Shown: positions 17,673-26,757, numbered from the stretch's first letter. The stretch is 64,000 nt of DNA from Corallincola holothuriorum (GCF_003336225.1 NZ_QPID01000012.1:62001-126000); one strand, 5' to 3'. Notes: a model not told the origin generated them from the sequence alone. Program-made: numbers and translations.

Positions 17673-18617
17673 TCATAGTTCGCATTGATACAGCTGTAAA
17701 ACGCCTTCAAGGCGCTCATTTTCAACCACCAACAACACGGTAATATTTAACTCATGCATAGTATCGGCGGCCTCCTGCAGCCTAGCGGATGGCGATATTA
17801 CCCTTGGCCCCACGGTCATCACATCGGCTGCTGTTTGACGCAAAAAACTGTCTTCATATTTTTCTATCGCCCGACGAATATCACCATCAGTGATGATCCC
17901 TCGTAACTCGTCGCCATCCATCACGATCGCGACACCCAAACGCCCCTCTGTCGCCACCTGAATAACCTCTTTGGTGGAGGCAGTAGGCGCCAATATTGGC
18001 AGTTGCTCGCCACGCATCACATCTCGCACTCGAGTCAATAAGCGACGCCCCAAACTGCCCCCGGGATGAAAACGCGCGAAGTCAGATGGTTGAAAATCTC
18101 TGGCGACCATTAAGGCCATGGCTACCGCATCTCCCATCGCCGCCGTAGCTGTCGTTGAAGAGGTTGGCGCCAAACGCAGCGGACACGCTTCCTCTGCTAC
18201 TGCAATCGACAGATGAAAATCCGCGTTGCGCGCCAAGGTGGAATCAAGGTTACCCGTCATCGCAATCAGGGTGTTCTTATTCGCTTGCATAAACGGGATC
18301 AAGCCGATCAGCTCTTCACTCTCTCCAGAGTTGGAGATCGCCAATAAAATATCGTCTTTACCGACCATTCCGAGGTCGCCATGCCAAGCCTCCGCTGGGT
18401 GCAAAAAGAAGCTGGGAGTCCCTGTACTGGCCAGTGTGGCTGCGATCTTCTTCCCTATCAGGCCCGATTTTCCCATGCCAGTGACGACCAACTTACCTTG
18501 ACTGGCAAGGATAGTGTCTATCGCTAGGTCAAAACTCGCATCCAGTTGTTGCTTTAGATCGGAAATGGCATTGGCTTCCAGTTCAAATACTCGCAATGCC
18601 TGTTGGGTATGATTCAT
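17673..18617 (-). CDS. kdsD: Arabinose-5-phosphate isomerase, KdsD/KpsF family
   Basis: A 314-residue sugar isomerase that interconverts D-ribulose 5-phosphate and D-arabinose 5-phosphate, the first step to Kdo for lipopolysaccharide or capsule. The SIS domain (about 35-170) carries VVTGMGKSGLIGKKIAATLAS, HPAEAWHGDLGM and LAISNSGESEEL. Two CBS domains follow from about residue 205, with DVMRGEQLPILAP and GIITDGDIRRAI. The match is full length. Its stop codon lies one base from that of the convergent ThiF gene. No other Kdo gene is in the window, so it could be the housekeeping KdsD or a capsule-linked KpsF paralogue. Confidence 0.93.
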   Translation of the reverse strand: MNHTQQALRVFELEANAISDLKQQLDASFDLAIDTILASQGKLVVTGMGKSGLIGKKIAATLASTGTPSFFLHPAEAWHGDLGMVGKDDILLAISNSGESEELIGLIPFMQANKNTLIAMTGNLDSTLARNADFHLSIAVAEEACPLRLAPTSSTTATAAMGDAVAMALMVARDFQPSDFARFHPGGSLGRRLLTRVRDVMRGEQLPILAPTASTKEVIQVATEGRLGVAIVMDGDELRGIITDGDIRRAIEKYEDSFLRQTAADVMTVGPRVISPSARLQEAADTMHELNITVLLVVENERLEGVLQLYQCEL

Positions 18618-18724
18618 ATGCTTGTCTTAAAGAGTAAAATGAATAGCTTGGCACAAGCTACGCTGATGCTCCAGCGGTGACAAGCAACCGGATCAAAGCC
18701 ATTGAGTTTTTTTGTCGCCTGAAA

Positions 18725-19753
18725 TTATATGCTCACTTTCGCCCACAACCGTTCAGCGACCTTCTCTAACGGCTCGGAACGCTGCTGAGCCAACCAACCC
18801 GCCAACGCTGCCGCGACACAAGGGTATGACAGAGGCATCTTCGCTGGGGTAGCCAAGAATTCGTTCAACGATGACGCTGACAAGGTATCCATCACCTGAG
18901 CCAATTGCAGTTTCGCTAATGTCGCGGCGTTTGATTCCTGCTCAAACTGCCCCACTAACGGCTTTACCAGCAATTTTTTACCGAGAAAAAGCGCTTCCGA
19001 TGGTAGTTCGAAACCACTGTTACATATCACCCCTTCCGCATCGGCAAGATCGTTGGCAAAGCTTTGCTTGCTCAGGGGTAACCACTGAATATGTTGCTGT
19101 AACTTCGCACTTGAGATCGCCGGGTGATAACAATAAAAATTCGTATTGGGCTGAGACAACAGCATGGTTTCAATCTTGGTTAACGCTTCAAACGGCAGAT
19201 AAACAACCACCTTATTTTTCAACGCCGGTAAGCTGCGATGCTCAATATCGATGATTGGGGGCAAAATGGTCTGGTCAAAATGGTGCCAGTGCAACCCTAT
19301 ATGCTCAGAGGCGGGGGCAAAACCGCTCATTAATATGCGTGCAGCCAAGTTATAACCACGCTTAGGCACATCATAACGAAACGATGCTTGGTGGCTTAAG
19401 GCAAGACTGGGTACCCCTTGTAGTTTTGCCGCCCACGCAGTGACAGGCTCAAAATCGGTAATAACAAGGTCGTAGGCACTCAAATCAAGCGAACGAATAT
19501 CTCGCCATAATTGCCGCAAGCTGGCCTGTTTAAGCGTTTGCCATAGATTAATCGAGCCCGCAGAAACGGCAAAAGTCAGTCCTTGGCGCCAAAAAAAGTC
19601 ACCAAACGGCTGCATATCAAATAGCTGATCTAACGGCCGGCCACTGACCAAGTAATCGGTTGCAATTCCCGCTTCAGCTAACGCCTTTGCCATAACCCGC
19701 GCACGGGTCATATGACCATTACCCGTGCCCTGTACCCCATACAGTATCTTCAT
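18725..19753 (-). CDS. MJ1255/VC2487-family glycosyltransferase
   Basis: A 342-residue GT-B-like glycosyltransferase of a conserved family named after MJ1255 and Vibrio cholerae VC2487. It opens with MKILYGVQGTGNGHMTRARV, the glycine/histidine loop typical of the family, and has YDLVITDFEPVTAWAAKL and ALSHQASFRY in the N-terminal domain. The C-terminal domain has GVICNSGFELPSEALFLGKKLLVKPL, which corresponds to the nucleotide-sugar site of MurG-like enzymes. The substrate is not known. The PAP2 phosphatase gene lies 83 bases upstream on the same strand, so a lipid-linked glycan or glycolipid role is a reasonable guess. Confidence 0.87.
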   Translation of the reverse strand: MKILYGVQGTGNGHMTRARVMAKALAEAGIATDYLVSGRPLDQLFDMQPFGDFFWRQGLTFAVSAGSINLWQTLKQASLRQLWRDIRSLDLSAYDLVITDFEPVTAWAAKLQGVPSLALSHQASFRYDVPKRGYNLAARILMSGFAPASEHIGLHWHHFDQTILPPIIDIEHRSLPALKNKVVVYLPFEALTKIETMLLSQPNTNFYCYHPAISSAKLQQHIQWLPLSKQSFANDLADAEGVICNSGFELPSEALFLGKKLLVKPLVGQFEQESNAATLAKLQLAQVMDTLSASSLNEFLATPAKMPLSYPCVAAALAGWLAQQRSEPLEKVAERLWAKVSI

Positions 19754-19836
19754 CTACGACTTCTCAACATCAGGCTCCCTAGGGGAAATCAAAATCTCTC
19801 TATCCAACCAGCGGCGCCCGGCACTTACAGGCTGTA

Positions 19837-20355
19837 CTACACCAGTGAAATAACCGCTGTTGCGACCGTTATACCCAGCAGTGCGCCACAGACGACATCC
19901 GCCGGGAAGTGCACTCTTAGCATCACGCGGGAGTAACCCACCAAGCACGCCCAGCCATAGGCCAGCCACTGAATCTCTGCGAAAAATGTACTCAACATGG
20001 TCGCCATCACAAACGCCGCGGCCGTATGGCCAGAGGGCAAACTAAACTTATCGGAAGGGGTTACCACGGCAGCGATACCGAGATTGGCTTGGGCAGGACG
20101 ATTACGTTTAAAGCCATTTTTCAACAGCCAATAGATCGGTCGCTCAATAAGAAAAGCGGTCAAGGTGGCGATCAGAAAGGCGGTACCGCGCTCAGGGAAT
20201 AAGCACCAAGCCATCAGCCCGACAAGCGGATACCAATAACCATCACCGGTTCTCGATAAGTAACGACAGGCAGTGACCAGACCAGGCCAACGATTAGCGC
20301 CAGAAAGGCGAAGAAATAACTGCTCATCAAGTTGCTTCAGACTCAATATGTTCAT
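19837..20355 (-). CDS. PAP2-superfamily membrane phosphatase
   Basis: A 172-residue integral membrane phosphatase of the PAP2 type, which removes phosphate from lipid phosphates such as phosphatidic acid or undecaprenyl pyrophosphate. All three signature motifs are present: K-x6-RP in KNGFKRNRPAQ, PSGH in LPSGHTAAAF, and S-R-x5-H-x3-D in SRVMLRVHFPADV. Four or five hydrophobic helices surround them. The size fits small PgpB-like enzymes. The gene precedes the glycosyltransferase on the same strand and is divergent from the GH13 lipoprotein gene. Confidence 0.92.
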   Translation of the reverse strand: MNILSLKQLDEQLFLRLSGANRWPGLVTACRYLSRTGDGYWYPLVGLMAWCLFPERGTAFLIATLTAFLIERPIYWLLKNGFKRNRPAQANLGIAAVVTPSDKFSLPSGHTAAAFVMATMLSTFFAEIQWLAYGWACLVGYSRVMLRVHFPADVVCGALLGITVATAVISLV

Positions 20356-20595
20356 GAGGCACCTCCAACTAAGTTAGGTGCCAAGCTAAGGTGAATCAAT
20401 GACAACAACATGACAGAAACAAGAAGGCTATATTTCAACCAATTGACGAGGGCTGGCACTAATCGATGGCTCCGGCATCGAGTCGTTTTTCTGAAACTTA
20501 TTTTGTGCGTTGATTCATACTCAGGCGGTAACTTCGTTGCCGCCAACAACGGTAAAGCGCATGCTCAACTCAATTCACGACAGGATCGCTGCAGC

Positions 20596-22215
20596 ATGAA
20601 AAACATCACTTCACTCTCCTCATTTGGATGCTCAGCGTTATTGGCGCTCAGCCTAACCGCTTGCCAGCAGGCACCGGCAGATCCAGACACCCCAGGCTTA
20701 AGTGATGCCCTTGATCTGAGCCCGATAGCCGTTGAGTTAAACGATAGCGGACTGCCTGCCGATTGGCAGAAACACGCGGTGTTTATGGAGATCTACATTC
20801 GGGGCTATCAGGACAATGATGGTGATGGTATTGGCGACTTTAATGGCCTGACCTCACGCCTCGATTACCTGCAAGATCTCGGAATAAAAGGGATCTGGTT
20901 GATGCCAATGATGCAAAGTCAGGATCGCGATCATGGCTATGCAGTAACAGACTATCGCAAAGTTGAACCCGATTACGGCAGTTTGGACGACTTCAAGCAC
21001 TTCCTAAACGAGGCCCACCGCCGAGGCATCGGGGTGATCATTGATTACCTAATTAATCATAGCGCTGCACAGAATCCACTATTCCTCGATTCAGATAAAC
21101 ATCTAGCGGGTAAACGTGATTGGTATATTTGGCGTGACGATTTTCAACACTGGCCGAACTGGGGGGGCAACGAAACCTGGCATGCCGGAACTGACGGTTT
21201 CTATTACGGTATTTTTTGGGATCAAATGCCCGATTTTAATCTGCGTCATCCCGAGGTAGTCAGCTTCCACCAAAACAACTTACGTTACTGGCTTAATTTA
21301 GGGGTCGATGGGTTCCGCTTCGACGCCGTCGGCACGCTGTTCGAAAACGGCAGCAGCGCCATGCTCAATCAGCCAGACAATCACCGCTTCCTCGCCGATA
21401 GCATCCGTCCGATCGTGATGGAATATCCCAATCGCTATATGGTTTGCGAAAATCCGGATGGCCCCATGCCCACCGCAGAATCTTGTGGTAGTGCGTTCTA
21501 TTTCGGTCTACAAGGCGCCATTCTTGCCAGTGCTAAATTTGGCAAAACCAAGCAACGCATGAAGGATCGACTAGAGAATGCACCGATGGCGCAACTGGCC
21601 ACGCTGTTAGCCAACCACGATTCATTCGCTGGCGGCCGAATCATGGAGCAACTAAAGGGCGACGAGGGTAGCTATCGCATGGCTGCAGCAACGCTGCTGA
21701 CCCTGCCTGGCACACCTTTTATCTACTACGGTGAAGAGATAGGGATAGGTCATAGCCTCGACATCACCGATCCGGATCCCGACCACAGATTACGAACCCC
21801 GATGAGTTGGACTGATGACGCCAACAGTGCAGGCTTCACCACCGGCACACCATTTCGAGCCGTCGCTAATAATGTCGCGACGCATAACGTTGCTGCCGCG
21901 CTTGAACAACCGAGCTCATTACTCAAGCACTACCGTCACTGGATCCAGTTACGTAATCTGCAGCCAGCCTTGCAGAGCGGCGACTACCAAGCGGTTGAAG
22001 TCACCGATAAACGGATCTTTGCGTTTACCCGAACACTTGATGATGACGTACGTCTAGTATTACTGAACTACAGCTCGCAGCCCGTTGAACTGACACTGAC
22101 CGATAGCTGCTGGCAGATTATCGACAGCTATCCCAACAGCCTCCTTGCCGGGACTTTACCGACGACGGTGAATTTACCGCCACAAACAGCGACATTAGCG
22201 CAGCCCTGCGAGTGA
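20596..22215 (+). CDS. GH13 alpha-glucosidase/amylase-family lipoprotein
   Basis: A 539-residue glycoside hydrolase exported as a lipoprotein. The chosen ATG gives a signal peptide ending in the lipobox LTAC. The (beta/alpha)8 catalytic domain starts at about residue 55 with FMEIYIRGYQDNDGDGIGDFNG. The four GH13 regions are visible: IIDYLINHSA (I), GFRFDAVGTL with the nucleophile Asp (II), YMVCENPDG with the acid/base Glu (III) and LLANHDSF (IV). GTPFIYYGEEIG also fits the oligo-1,6-glucosidase/trehalose-synthase side of GH13. It likely trims alpha-glucans or oligosaccharides at the cell surface; exact specificity is not fixed. It stands alone, divergent from the PAP2 gene. Confidence 0.88.
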   Translation: MKNITSLSSFGCSALLALSLTACQQAPADPDTPGLSDALDLSPIAVELNDSGLPADWQKHAVFMEIYIRGYQDNDGDGIGDFNGLTSRLDYLQDLGIKGIWLMPMMQSQDRDHGYAVTDYRKVEPDYGSLDDFKHFLNEAHRRGIGVIIDYLINHSAAQNPLFLDSDKHLAGKRDWYIWRDDFQHWPNWGGNETWHAGTDGFYYGIFWDQMPDFNLRHPEVVSFHQNNLRYWLNLGVDGFRFDAVGTLFENGSSAMLNQPDNHRFLADSIRPIVMEYPNRYMVCENPDGPMPTAESCGSAFYFGLQGAILASAKFGKTKQRMKDRLENAPMAQLATLLANHDSFAGGRIMEQLKGDEGSYRMAAATLLTLPGTPFIYYGEEIGIGHSLDITDPDPDHRLRTPMSWTDDANSAGFTTGTPFRAVANNVATHNVAAALEQPSSLLKHYRHWIQLRNLQPALQSGDYQAVEVTDKRIFAFTRTLDDDVRLVLLNYSSQPVELTLTDSCWQIIDSYPNSLLAGTLPTTVNLPPQTATLAQPCE

Positions 22216-22350
22216 AACAGCAGCTGCGTTAAATCAAATAGTTAGCGAGCATTGCAACACGGAGATCGCTTTGCACTAGAAAGGCGCTTATACTCTTTGT
22301 CGTTAAGCAAGCCTCGAGCTAAAAAGCCGTTATCAATCAAGGAGACAGTT

Positions 22351-22836
22351 ATGGAATACAACACCTCGGAACTGTGCGATATCTATCTCGATTCCGTCGA
22401 TGTGGTAGAACCCATGTTTGCATCCTACGGAGGACGCAGCTCCTTCGGTGGTCAGGTCACCACCATTAAATGTTTTGAAGACAACGGCTTAATCCGCGAC
22501 GCGGTGCAGGAAGATGGTAGCGGACGCGTGCTGTTAATCGATGGCGGCGGCTCATTACGCCGAGCGCTAGTGGATGCAGAGATTGCCGAAACGGCGACCG
22601 ATAATGGCTGGGAAGGCTTGGTAGTTTATGGCTGTATTCGCGATGTCGATGCCGTCGGTGAATTTGAGCTAGGCGTACAGGCGCTGGCGTCTATTCCTGT
22701 TGGCGCAGACGGCGAGAGCATTGGTGAAGTTGACGTAGCAGTCAATTTTGGCGGTGTGACTTTTCTACCGGAAGATCACCTTTACGCCGACACCACAGGC
22801 GTGCTGTTATCTGCCGAGCCTCTCGACATAGAATAA
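22351..22836 (+). CDS. rraA: Ribonuclease E activity regulator RraA
   Basis: A 161-residue protein that binds RNase E (and RhlB) and restrains RNA degradation. The sequence [54 protein letters not shown] and [14 protein letters not shown] is diagnostic of RraA. Length matches E. coli RraA (161). The ATG has AAGGAG about 7 bases upstream, so longer upstream frames are ignored. In E. coli rraA also lies just past the hslVU region, which agrees with the conserved neighbourhood here. A small DUF1653 gene follows after 6 bases. Confidence 0.96.
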   Translation: MEYNTSELCDIYLDSVDVVEPMFASYGGRSSFGGQVTTIKCFEDNGLIRDAVQEDGSGRVLLIDGGGSLRRALVDAEIAETATDNGWEGLVVYGCIRDVDAVGEFELGVQALASIPVGADGESIGEVDVAVNFGGVTFLPEDHLYADTTGVLLSAEPLDIE

Positions 22837-22842
22837 CCCTCG

Positions 22843-23064
22843 TTGAACAACACTCCAGAACTCCGCCCCGGACGGTATCGCCACTTTAAAGGTGGCGAGT
22901 ATCAGGTAATCGATCTCGCCCGTCACAGTGAAACCGAAGAGTGGATGGTGCTCTACCGACCGCTTTACGGAGAACAGCAGTTATGGGTGAGACCGCTTGC
23001 CATGTTCACAGAAAAAGTCAGCCATCAAAATAAAACAGTGGCGCGCTTCACACCCGTCGAATGA
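22843..23064 (+). CDS. DUF1653 domain protein
   Basis: A 73-residue protein of the DUF1653 family, recognised from LRPGRYRHFKGGEYQVIDLARHSETEE, LVLYRPLYG-like sequence as MVLYRPLYGEQQLWVRP and MFTEKV. Members are small, widespread in bacteria and have no established role. It apparently starts at TTG six bases after the rraA stop, which implies coupling to rraA and modest expression. Confidence 0.85.
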   Translation: MNNTPELRPGRYRHFKGGEYQVIDLARHSETEEWMVLYRPLYGEQQLWVRPLAMFTEKVSHQNKTVARFTPVE

Positions 23065-23152
23065 GCAACTTGGCGTTGACGCTAATTTCCTTAAAGTGGT
23101 CGGTCATCTAACACGGATGCACGTTTAAAGAATGATTTAAGGAGATGCTGTT

Positions 23153-23476
23153 ATGGGTGCAGTATTGGAAGCAACCATCATTGGATGCCTCTATTTTATC
23201 CCTATATTTCTCACTGCAAATCTACTCCAAGCTGGCCGCCGCACGGTTTTTCCTTGTATCGTCGCCGCAGGTGTGTGTTGCAGCATGACAGAGTTAGTTA
23301 GCCTGATCGCACTGCCAGAGTGGTCCTCTGCTGGGGCGATTTTGGGGGCGTCAGCGTTGCTGTTTACCTTGGTGCTTGATGCTAAATGGTATTTGGCAGC
23401 AGGTATCGTCGCAATCAGCTATCTTGTGCAAATGGGAATGACTGAAACCGGCACCATGCTACTGAACGCTGTATAG
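23153..23476 (+). CDS. Small four-helix membrane protein of unknown function
   Basis: A 107-residue, very hydrophobic protein that I do not recognise. Four membrane segments are likely, at about 5-25, 33-53, 58-76 and 79-101, with few charged residues (RR near 28-29 suggests a cytoplasmic loop). An AAGGAG ribosome-binding site lies 8 bases before the ATG, which supports real expression. It follows the DUF1653 gene by 88 bases and precedes the glycerate kinase gene by 157. Several cysteines (residues 12, 35, 42, 43) lie in or beside the predicted helices. No function is offered. Confidence 0.65.
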   Translation: MGAVLEATIIGCLYFIPIFLTANLLQAGRRTVFPCIVAAGVCCSMTELVSLIALPEWSSAGAILGASALLFTLVLDAKWYLAAGIVAISYLVQMGMTETGTMLLNAV

Positions 23477-23633
23477 ATTTTTTTGTGAGCTAAATCAGCA
23501 CACCGGTAACAAGCTGGCACTCAAACTGCAATCAATCACTATAATCATTCGATAGTTGGATAATCGCACCAATATCGAACGTGATGAATCATGAGCCGAT
23601 CTCGACGCACCTTAGTGGTGCAATGTAAGGAAG

Positions 23634-24602
23634 ATGATGCCAGCATCACCATTGTGGCCAGACACTCCTCTGACTGAGGAACGCAAACAAGCGTTGCTTG
23701 ATAAGCTCACACAGCCATTTAACGAGTTGTGTGAGCAACTTCAGTTGCCTGATAGCTACAGAGAGCTACTCCCGCAAATCTATCTGCCGTTAGGTGAGTG
23801 GATATCTCGTCAACGCCTACTCCAAGGCAAGCTTTGCTATGTTTTCGGTGTCAACGGTGGTCAGGGTAGCGGTAAGTCAACCTTGTGCCATTTCCTCAAG
23901 CTGGTGATGGAGCAGGGTTTTGATCTGCGTACCGTTGGCTTCTCCGTTGATGACCTCTACCTCAGTAAGCGTAGCCGTCATGTATTAGCTCGCAATCAGC
24001 ATCCACTATTGGCAACCCGCGGCGTGCCTGGCACCCATGATGTGGCATCAGGTCTCGAACTGCTCAACCGTTTACGTACGTTACGGGCGAACGAAGCGAC
24101 CTATCTACCCAGCTTTAACAAAGCGGTTGATGATTGCGATCCCATGGAAGCTTGGCAGACCTGTGAAGGCCCGGTGGACTTGGTTATTTTTGAAGGTTGG
24201 TGTGTCGGCACCCCCGCCCAAAGCGAAGCTTCTCTGGCGATCCCAATGAACGCCCTCGAACGTGAAGAGGATGCTGATGGCCAGTGGCGGCGCTATGTTA
24301 ATCAGCAATTAGCTGGTCCATACCAAACGCTATTCGCCCGTATTGACGCCCTATTAATGCTGAAAGTGCCAGACCTAAACGCTGTTAAACAATGGCGTGG
24401 TCAGCAAGAACAACAGCTTCAGGCGAAAGCCGGAAAACAGGCTGGCGTGATGGACGAAGAGAGCTTAGCTCGTTTTCTGATGCATTATCAGCGACTGACT
24501 AATCACGCACTGAAAACCTTACCCGATTTGGCTGACATCTGTTTTCACCTCAACGAAAGCCACGGTATCGATAAGGTGCAAATAAACAAAATGCTTTGCT
24601 AA
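23634..24602 (+). CDS. P-loop kinase, D-glycerate 3-kinase-like
   Basis: A 322-residue P-loop kinase related to plant-type D-glycerate 3-kinase and bacterial YggC-like kinases. Walker A is VNGGQGSGKSTLCHF near residue 78. SVDDLYLSKRSRHVLARNQHPLLATRGVPGTHD follows, the characteristic lid and substrate segment, and VIFEGWCVGTP matches the Walker B-like region. It would phosphorylate D-glycerate to 3-phosphoglycerate. It is the first gene of the glucosylglycerate operon: the phosphatase gene starts 15 bases after its stop, and the phosphorylase on the other strand would release glycerate. That context is the main reason to favour glycerate as substrate. ATGs at 23634 and 23637 are both usable behind TAAGGA. 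Confidence 0.85.
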   Translation: MMPASPLWPDTPLTEERKQALLDKLTQPFNELCEQLQLPDSYRELLPQIYLPLGEWISRQRLLQGKLCYVFGVNGGQGSGKSTLCHFLKLVMEQGFDLRTVGFSVDDLYLSKRSRHVLARNQHPLLATRGVPGTHDVASGLELLNRLRTLRANEATYLPSFNKAVDDCDPMEAWQTCEGPVDLVIFEGWCVGTPAQSEASLAIPMNALEREEDADGQWRRYVNQQLAGPYQTLFARIDALLMLKVPDLNAVKQWRGQQEQQLQAKAGKQAGVMDEESLARFLMHYQRLTNHALKTLPDLADICFHLNESHGIDKVQINKMLC

Positions 24603-24604
24603 TG

Positions 24605-24619
24605 AGGAGGTGATTTATC
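24605..24619 (+). promoter_or_regulatory. Strong Shine-Dalgarno in front of a non-canonical AUC start
   Basis: AGGAGG at 24605-24610 extends to AGGAGGTGAT, a near-perfect anti-16S match. Six bases later lies ATC (24617), the only codon at a sensible distance in the phosphatase frame. There is no ATG, GTG or TTG between the in-frame TGA at 24611 and the conserved DLDGTLLD motif. A three-codon reading frame ATG AGG AGG TGA (24602-24613) overlaps the site. Confidence 0.6.
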
Positions 24620-25495
24620 GTTAGTCCCCAAGCCCAACTGATCGTCTATAGCGATCTAGACGGCACACTGCTAGATCATCACAATTACAGTTTTGCAGCT
24701 GCGCAACGCTCTCTGGCACTACTGGCAAGCGCTAATTTCCCCCTGCTCCTTAATACCAGTAAAACGTTTTCGGAAGTGATAAGCCTGCGCCACCAGCTCG
24801 ATAATCATCATCCATTTATCATCGAAAATGGCAGCGCCATCTGTATACCAGCAAATTATTTTGTCTGGCTTGACGGCATGTTGTCGACCCAGCTTTACGC
24901 TGGTGAGCAGCGCTATTTCATCCAAAATCTAGGCCCCAACTACAGCAACATCATTAAGGTGCTGCACCAACTTCGCAAGCAGCACGGCTATCAATTTACC
25001 GGCTTTGCCGATATGTCTGATGCCGACGTGGCAGATTGTACTTCACTGCCTCTGGCGGATGCCCAGATGGCGAAACGCCGACAGGCCAGTGAGCCGATGT
25101 TATGGCAAGACAGTGACGCCGCATTGACGCAGTTAAAGCTGCAACTCAAGCCCCTTGGCTTAAAAGTACTCAAAGGTGGGCGCTTCTTGCATGTGATGGG
25201 GCACGTAGACAAAAGCACTGCACTGGATTGGTTGCAACCCCATTTCGCAAGAAAATATGCACAGTTCAAACAGATCACAGTCGCCTTGGGTGACAGCCAA
25301 AATGACCTATGCATGCTTGAACGTGCTGACATTGGCGTGGTTATCCCCGATGCCAAAAATCAACGCTTAAGCCCTGTGGGCAAGCAGATAAAGTTTGCAT
25401 CCCAGCAAGGCCCTGAAGGCTGGGACGCAGTAATGTACCCACTGATATTAGACATTATAAATTCACTACCTGAGAAGGAATTCATGCATGGCTGA
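24617..25495 (+). CDS. Glucosyl-/mannosyl-3-phosphoglycerate phosphatase (HAD-IIB)
   Basis: A phosphatase of about 292 residues in the HAD-IIB mannosyl-3-phosphoglycerate phosphatase family. Motif I is YSDLDGTLLD near residue 14, motif II is LLLNTSKTFSEV, a lysine is in KGGRFLHVMGHVDK, and motif IV is ALGDSQNDLCMLERADIGVVI. Beside a glucosyl-3-phosphoglycerate synthase it should remove phosphate from glucosyl-3-phosphoglycerate to give glucosylglycerate. The start is unusual: ATC at 24617 lies 6 bases after AGGAGG and gives the short N-terminus this family normally has. The next ATG (24776) would delete motif I. A single base change (C24619 to G) would make a normal ATG, so sequencing error or a recent mutation must be considered. 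It overlaps the synthase gene by 8 bases. Confidence 0.88.
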   Translation: MVSPQAQLIVYSDLDGTLLDHHNYSFAAAQRSLALLASANFPLLLNTSKTFSEVISLRHQLDNHHPFIIENGSAICIPANYFVWLDGMLSTQLYAGEQRYFIQNLGPNYSNIIKVLHQLRKQHGYQFTGFADMSDADVADCTSLPLADAQMAKRRQASEPMLWQDSDAALTQLKLQLKPLGLKVLKGGRFLHVMGHVDKSTALDWLQPHFARKYAQFKQITVALGDSQNDLCMLERADIGVVIPDAKNQRLSPVGKQIKFASQQGPEGWDAVMYPLILDIINSLPEKEFMHG

Positions 25496-26699
25496 TTTTT
25501 ACCAGAACGGTCTGGTGACCACACTTCATAATCTCACACAGCGGCCACTGGATGAGTTAGAGCAGGAGCTGGCCAGCTTCTCTCGTCAACGCCCTATGTC
25601 ACTGGTATTGCCGTCTCTTTATTCGGAGCTTCAAGCGCCGGCATTGGACAATATTGTCGAGGAGCTCAAAGGAGCCACCTACCTCAATGAAGTGGTTATT
25701 GGTCTCGACCGCGCCTCAAAAGAGGAGTTTGAACATGCCAAGGAGTACTTTTCCCGTCTACCACAACACCATAGGATCCTATGGAACGATGGACCAAGGC
25801 TGCGCGCGTTAGATCAGCTACTGGTCGACAAAGGCTTAGCCCCGGAGCAGCCAGGGAAAGGACGTAACGTCTGGTATTGCTTTGGCTATGTACTCGCTTC
25901 CGGTCGCGGTAAGGCTGTAGCACTGCACGATTGCGATATCGTCACCTATCAGCGGGAGATGCTCGCACGTTTGATCTATCCAGTGGCCAATCCATCATTC
26001 AACTATGAATTTTGTAAGGGCTACTACTCACGCTGGTCCGATGGCAAGCTCAATGGTCGCGTCTGCCGCCTGTTGGTTACCCCACTGATCAAAGCGTTGA
26101 AAAAAATCTGTGGTTACGACGACTATCTGGAGTACCTGGATAGCTTCCGTTACGCCCTCGCTGGGGAGTTCTCAATGCAGGCGGATGTGCTACGCGAGCT
26201 CCGCATCCCAAGCGATTGGGGACTGGAAATCGGTGTACTCTCAGAAGTCTATCGTAACTACAATACGAACCGATTGTGCCAAGTCGATATCGCCGATGTG
26301 TATGATCACAAGCATCAAGATCTCTCCATCGACAACCATGATGCCGGACTGGCAAAAATGGCAACAGATATTGCAAAAGCGATGATGCGCAAGCTGGCCA
26401 CGCAAGGGCATGTGTTTAATTCTGGCGCGTTTCGTAGCCTGAAGGCCACCTACTTTAGGTCGGCACTCGACTTTATCGAAAACTATTACAACGATGCCAA
26501 GATCAATGGCTTGACCTTGGATCGCCATGCAGAAGAGGAAGCGGTGGAGCTATTTGCCAAGTGCATAACTGAAGCGGGCGAAGCATTCCTCGCCAATCCA
26601 TCAGCAACACCGTTTATCCCCAGCTGGAACCGGATCACCAGTGCTGTTCCTGATTTTCTTGACCGCCTCTACGATGCAGTAGAAGCAGACAACAGCTAA
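25488..26699 (+). CDS. gpgS: Glucosyl-3-phosphoglycerate synthase (GT81)
   Basis: A 403-residue glycosyltransferase that joins glucose from an NDP-glucose donor to 3-phosphoglycerate. The GT-A fold is seen in MSLVLPSLYSELQAPALDNIVEEL and VVIGLDRA near residues 36-75, GRNVWYCFGYVLASGRGKAVALHDCDIVTY with the D-x-D-like metal site near residue 145, and FCKGYYSRW. SDWGLEIGVLSEV near residue 243 is shared with GpgS and mannosylglycerate synthases of GT81. It starts inside the end of the phosphatase gene, with AAGGA about 9 bases upstream. Its substrates are supplied by neighbours: 3-phosphoglycerate via the kinase and UDP-glucose via GalU. The nucleotide preference is not readable from sequence. 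Confidence 0.9.
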   Translation: MADFYQNGLVTTLHNLTQRPLDELEQELASFSRQRPMSLVLPSLYSELQAPALDNIVEELKGATYLNEVVIGLDRASKEEFEHAKEYFSRLPQHHRILWNDGPRLRALDQLLVDKGLAPEQPGKGRNVWYCFGYVLASGRGKAVALHDCDIVTYQREMLARLIYPVANPSFNYEFCKGYYSRWSDGKLNGRVCRLLVTPLIKALKKICGYDDYLEYLDSFRYALAGEFSMQADVLRELRIPSDWGLEIGVLSEVYRNYNTNRLCQVDIADVYDHKHQDLSIDNHDAGLAKMATDIAKAMMRKLATQGHVFNSGAFRSLKATYFRSALDFIENYYNDAKINGLTLDRHAEEEAVELFAKCITEAGEAFLANPSATPFIPSWNRITSAVPDFLDRLYDAVEADNS

Positions 26700-26728
26700 G
26701 CGATAAACACTCACAAGGTGCTAAATAG

Positions 26729-26757
26729 AACGCCCGCATATTGCGGGCGTTTTTTTA
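26729..26757. terminator. Rho-independent terminator between gpgS and the phosphorylase gene
   Basis: AACGCCCGCA and TGCGGGCGTT form a 10-base stem with a 2-base loop, followed by seven T on the plus strand. It ends the gpgS operon and, with a weaker tail, may also serve the convergent phosphorylase gene. Confidence 0.88.

Noticed and set aside
24776-25495. Phosphatase gene starting at the first ATG in frame (24776)
   Set aside because: This would remove HAD motif I with the nucleophilic aspartate and ignore the strong AGGAGG site at 24605.
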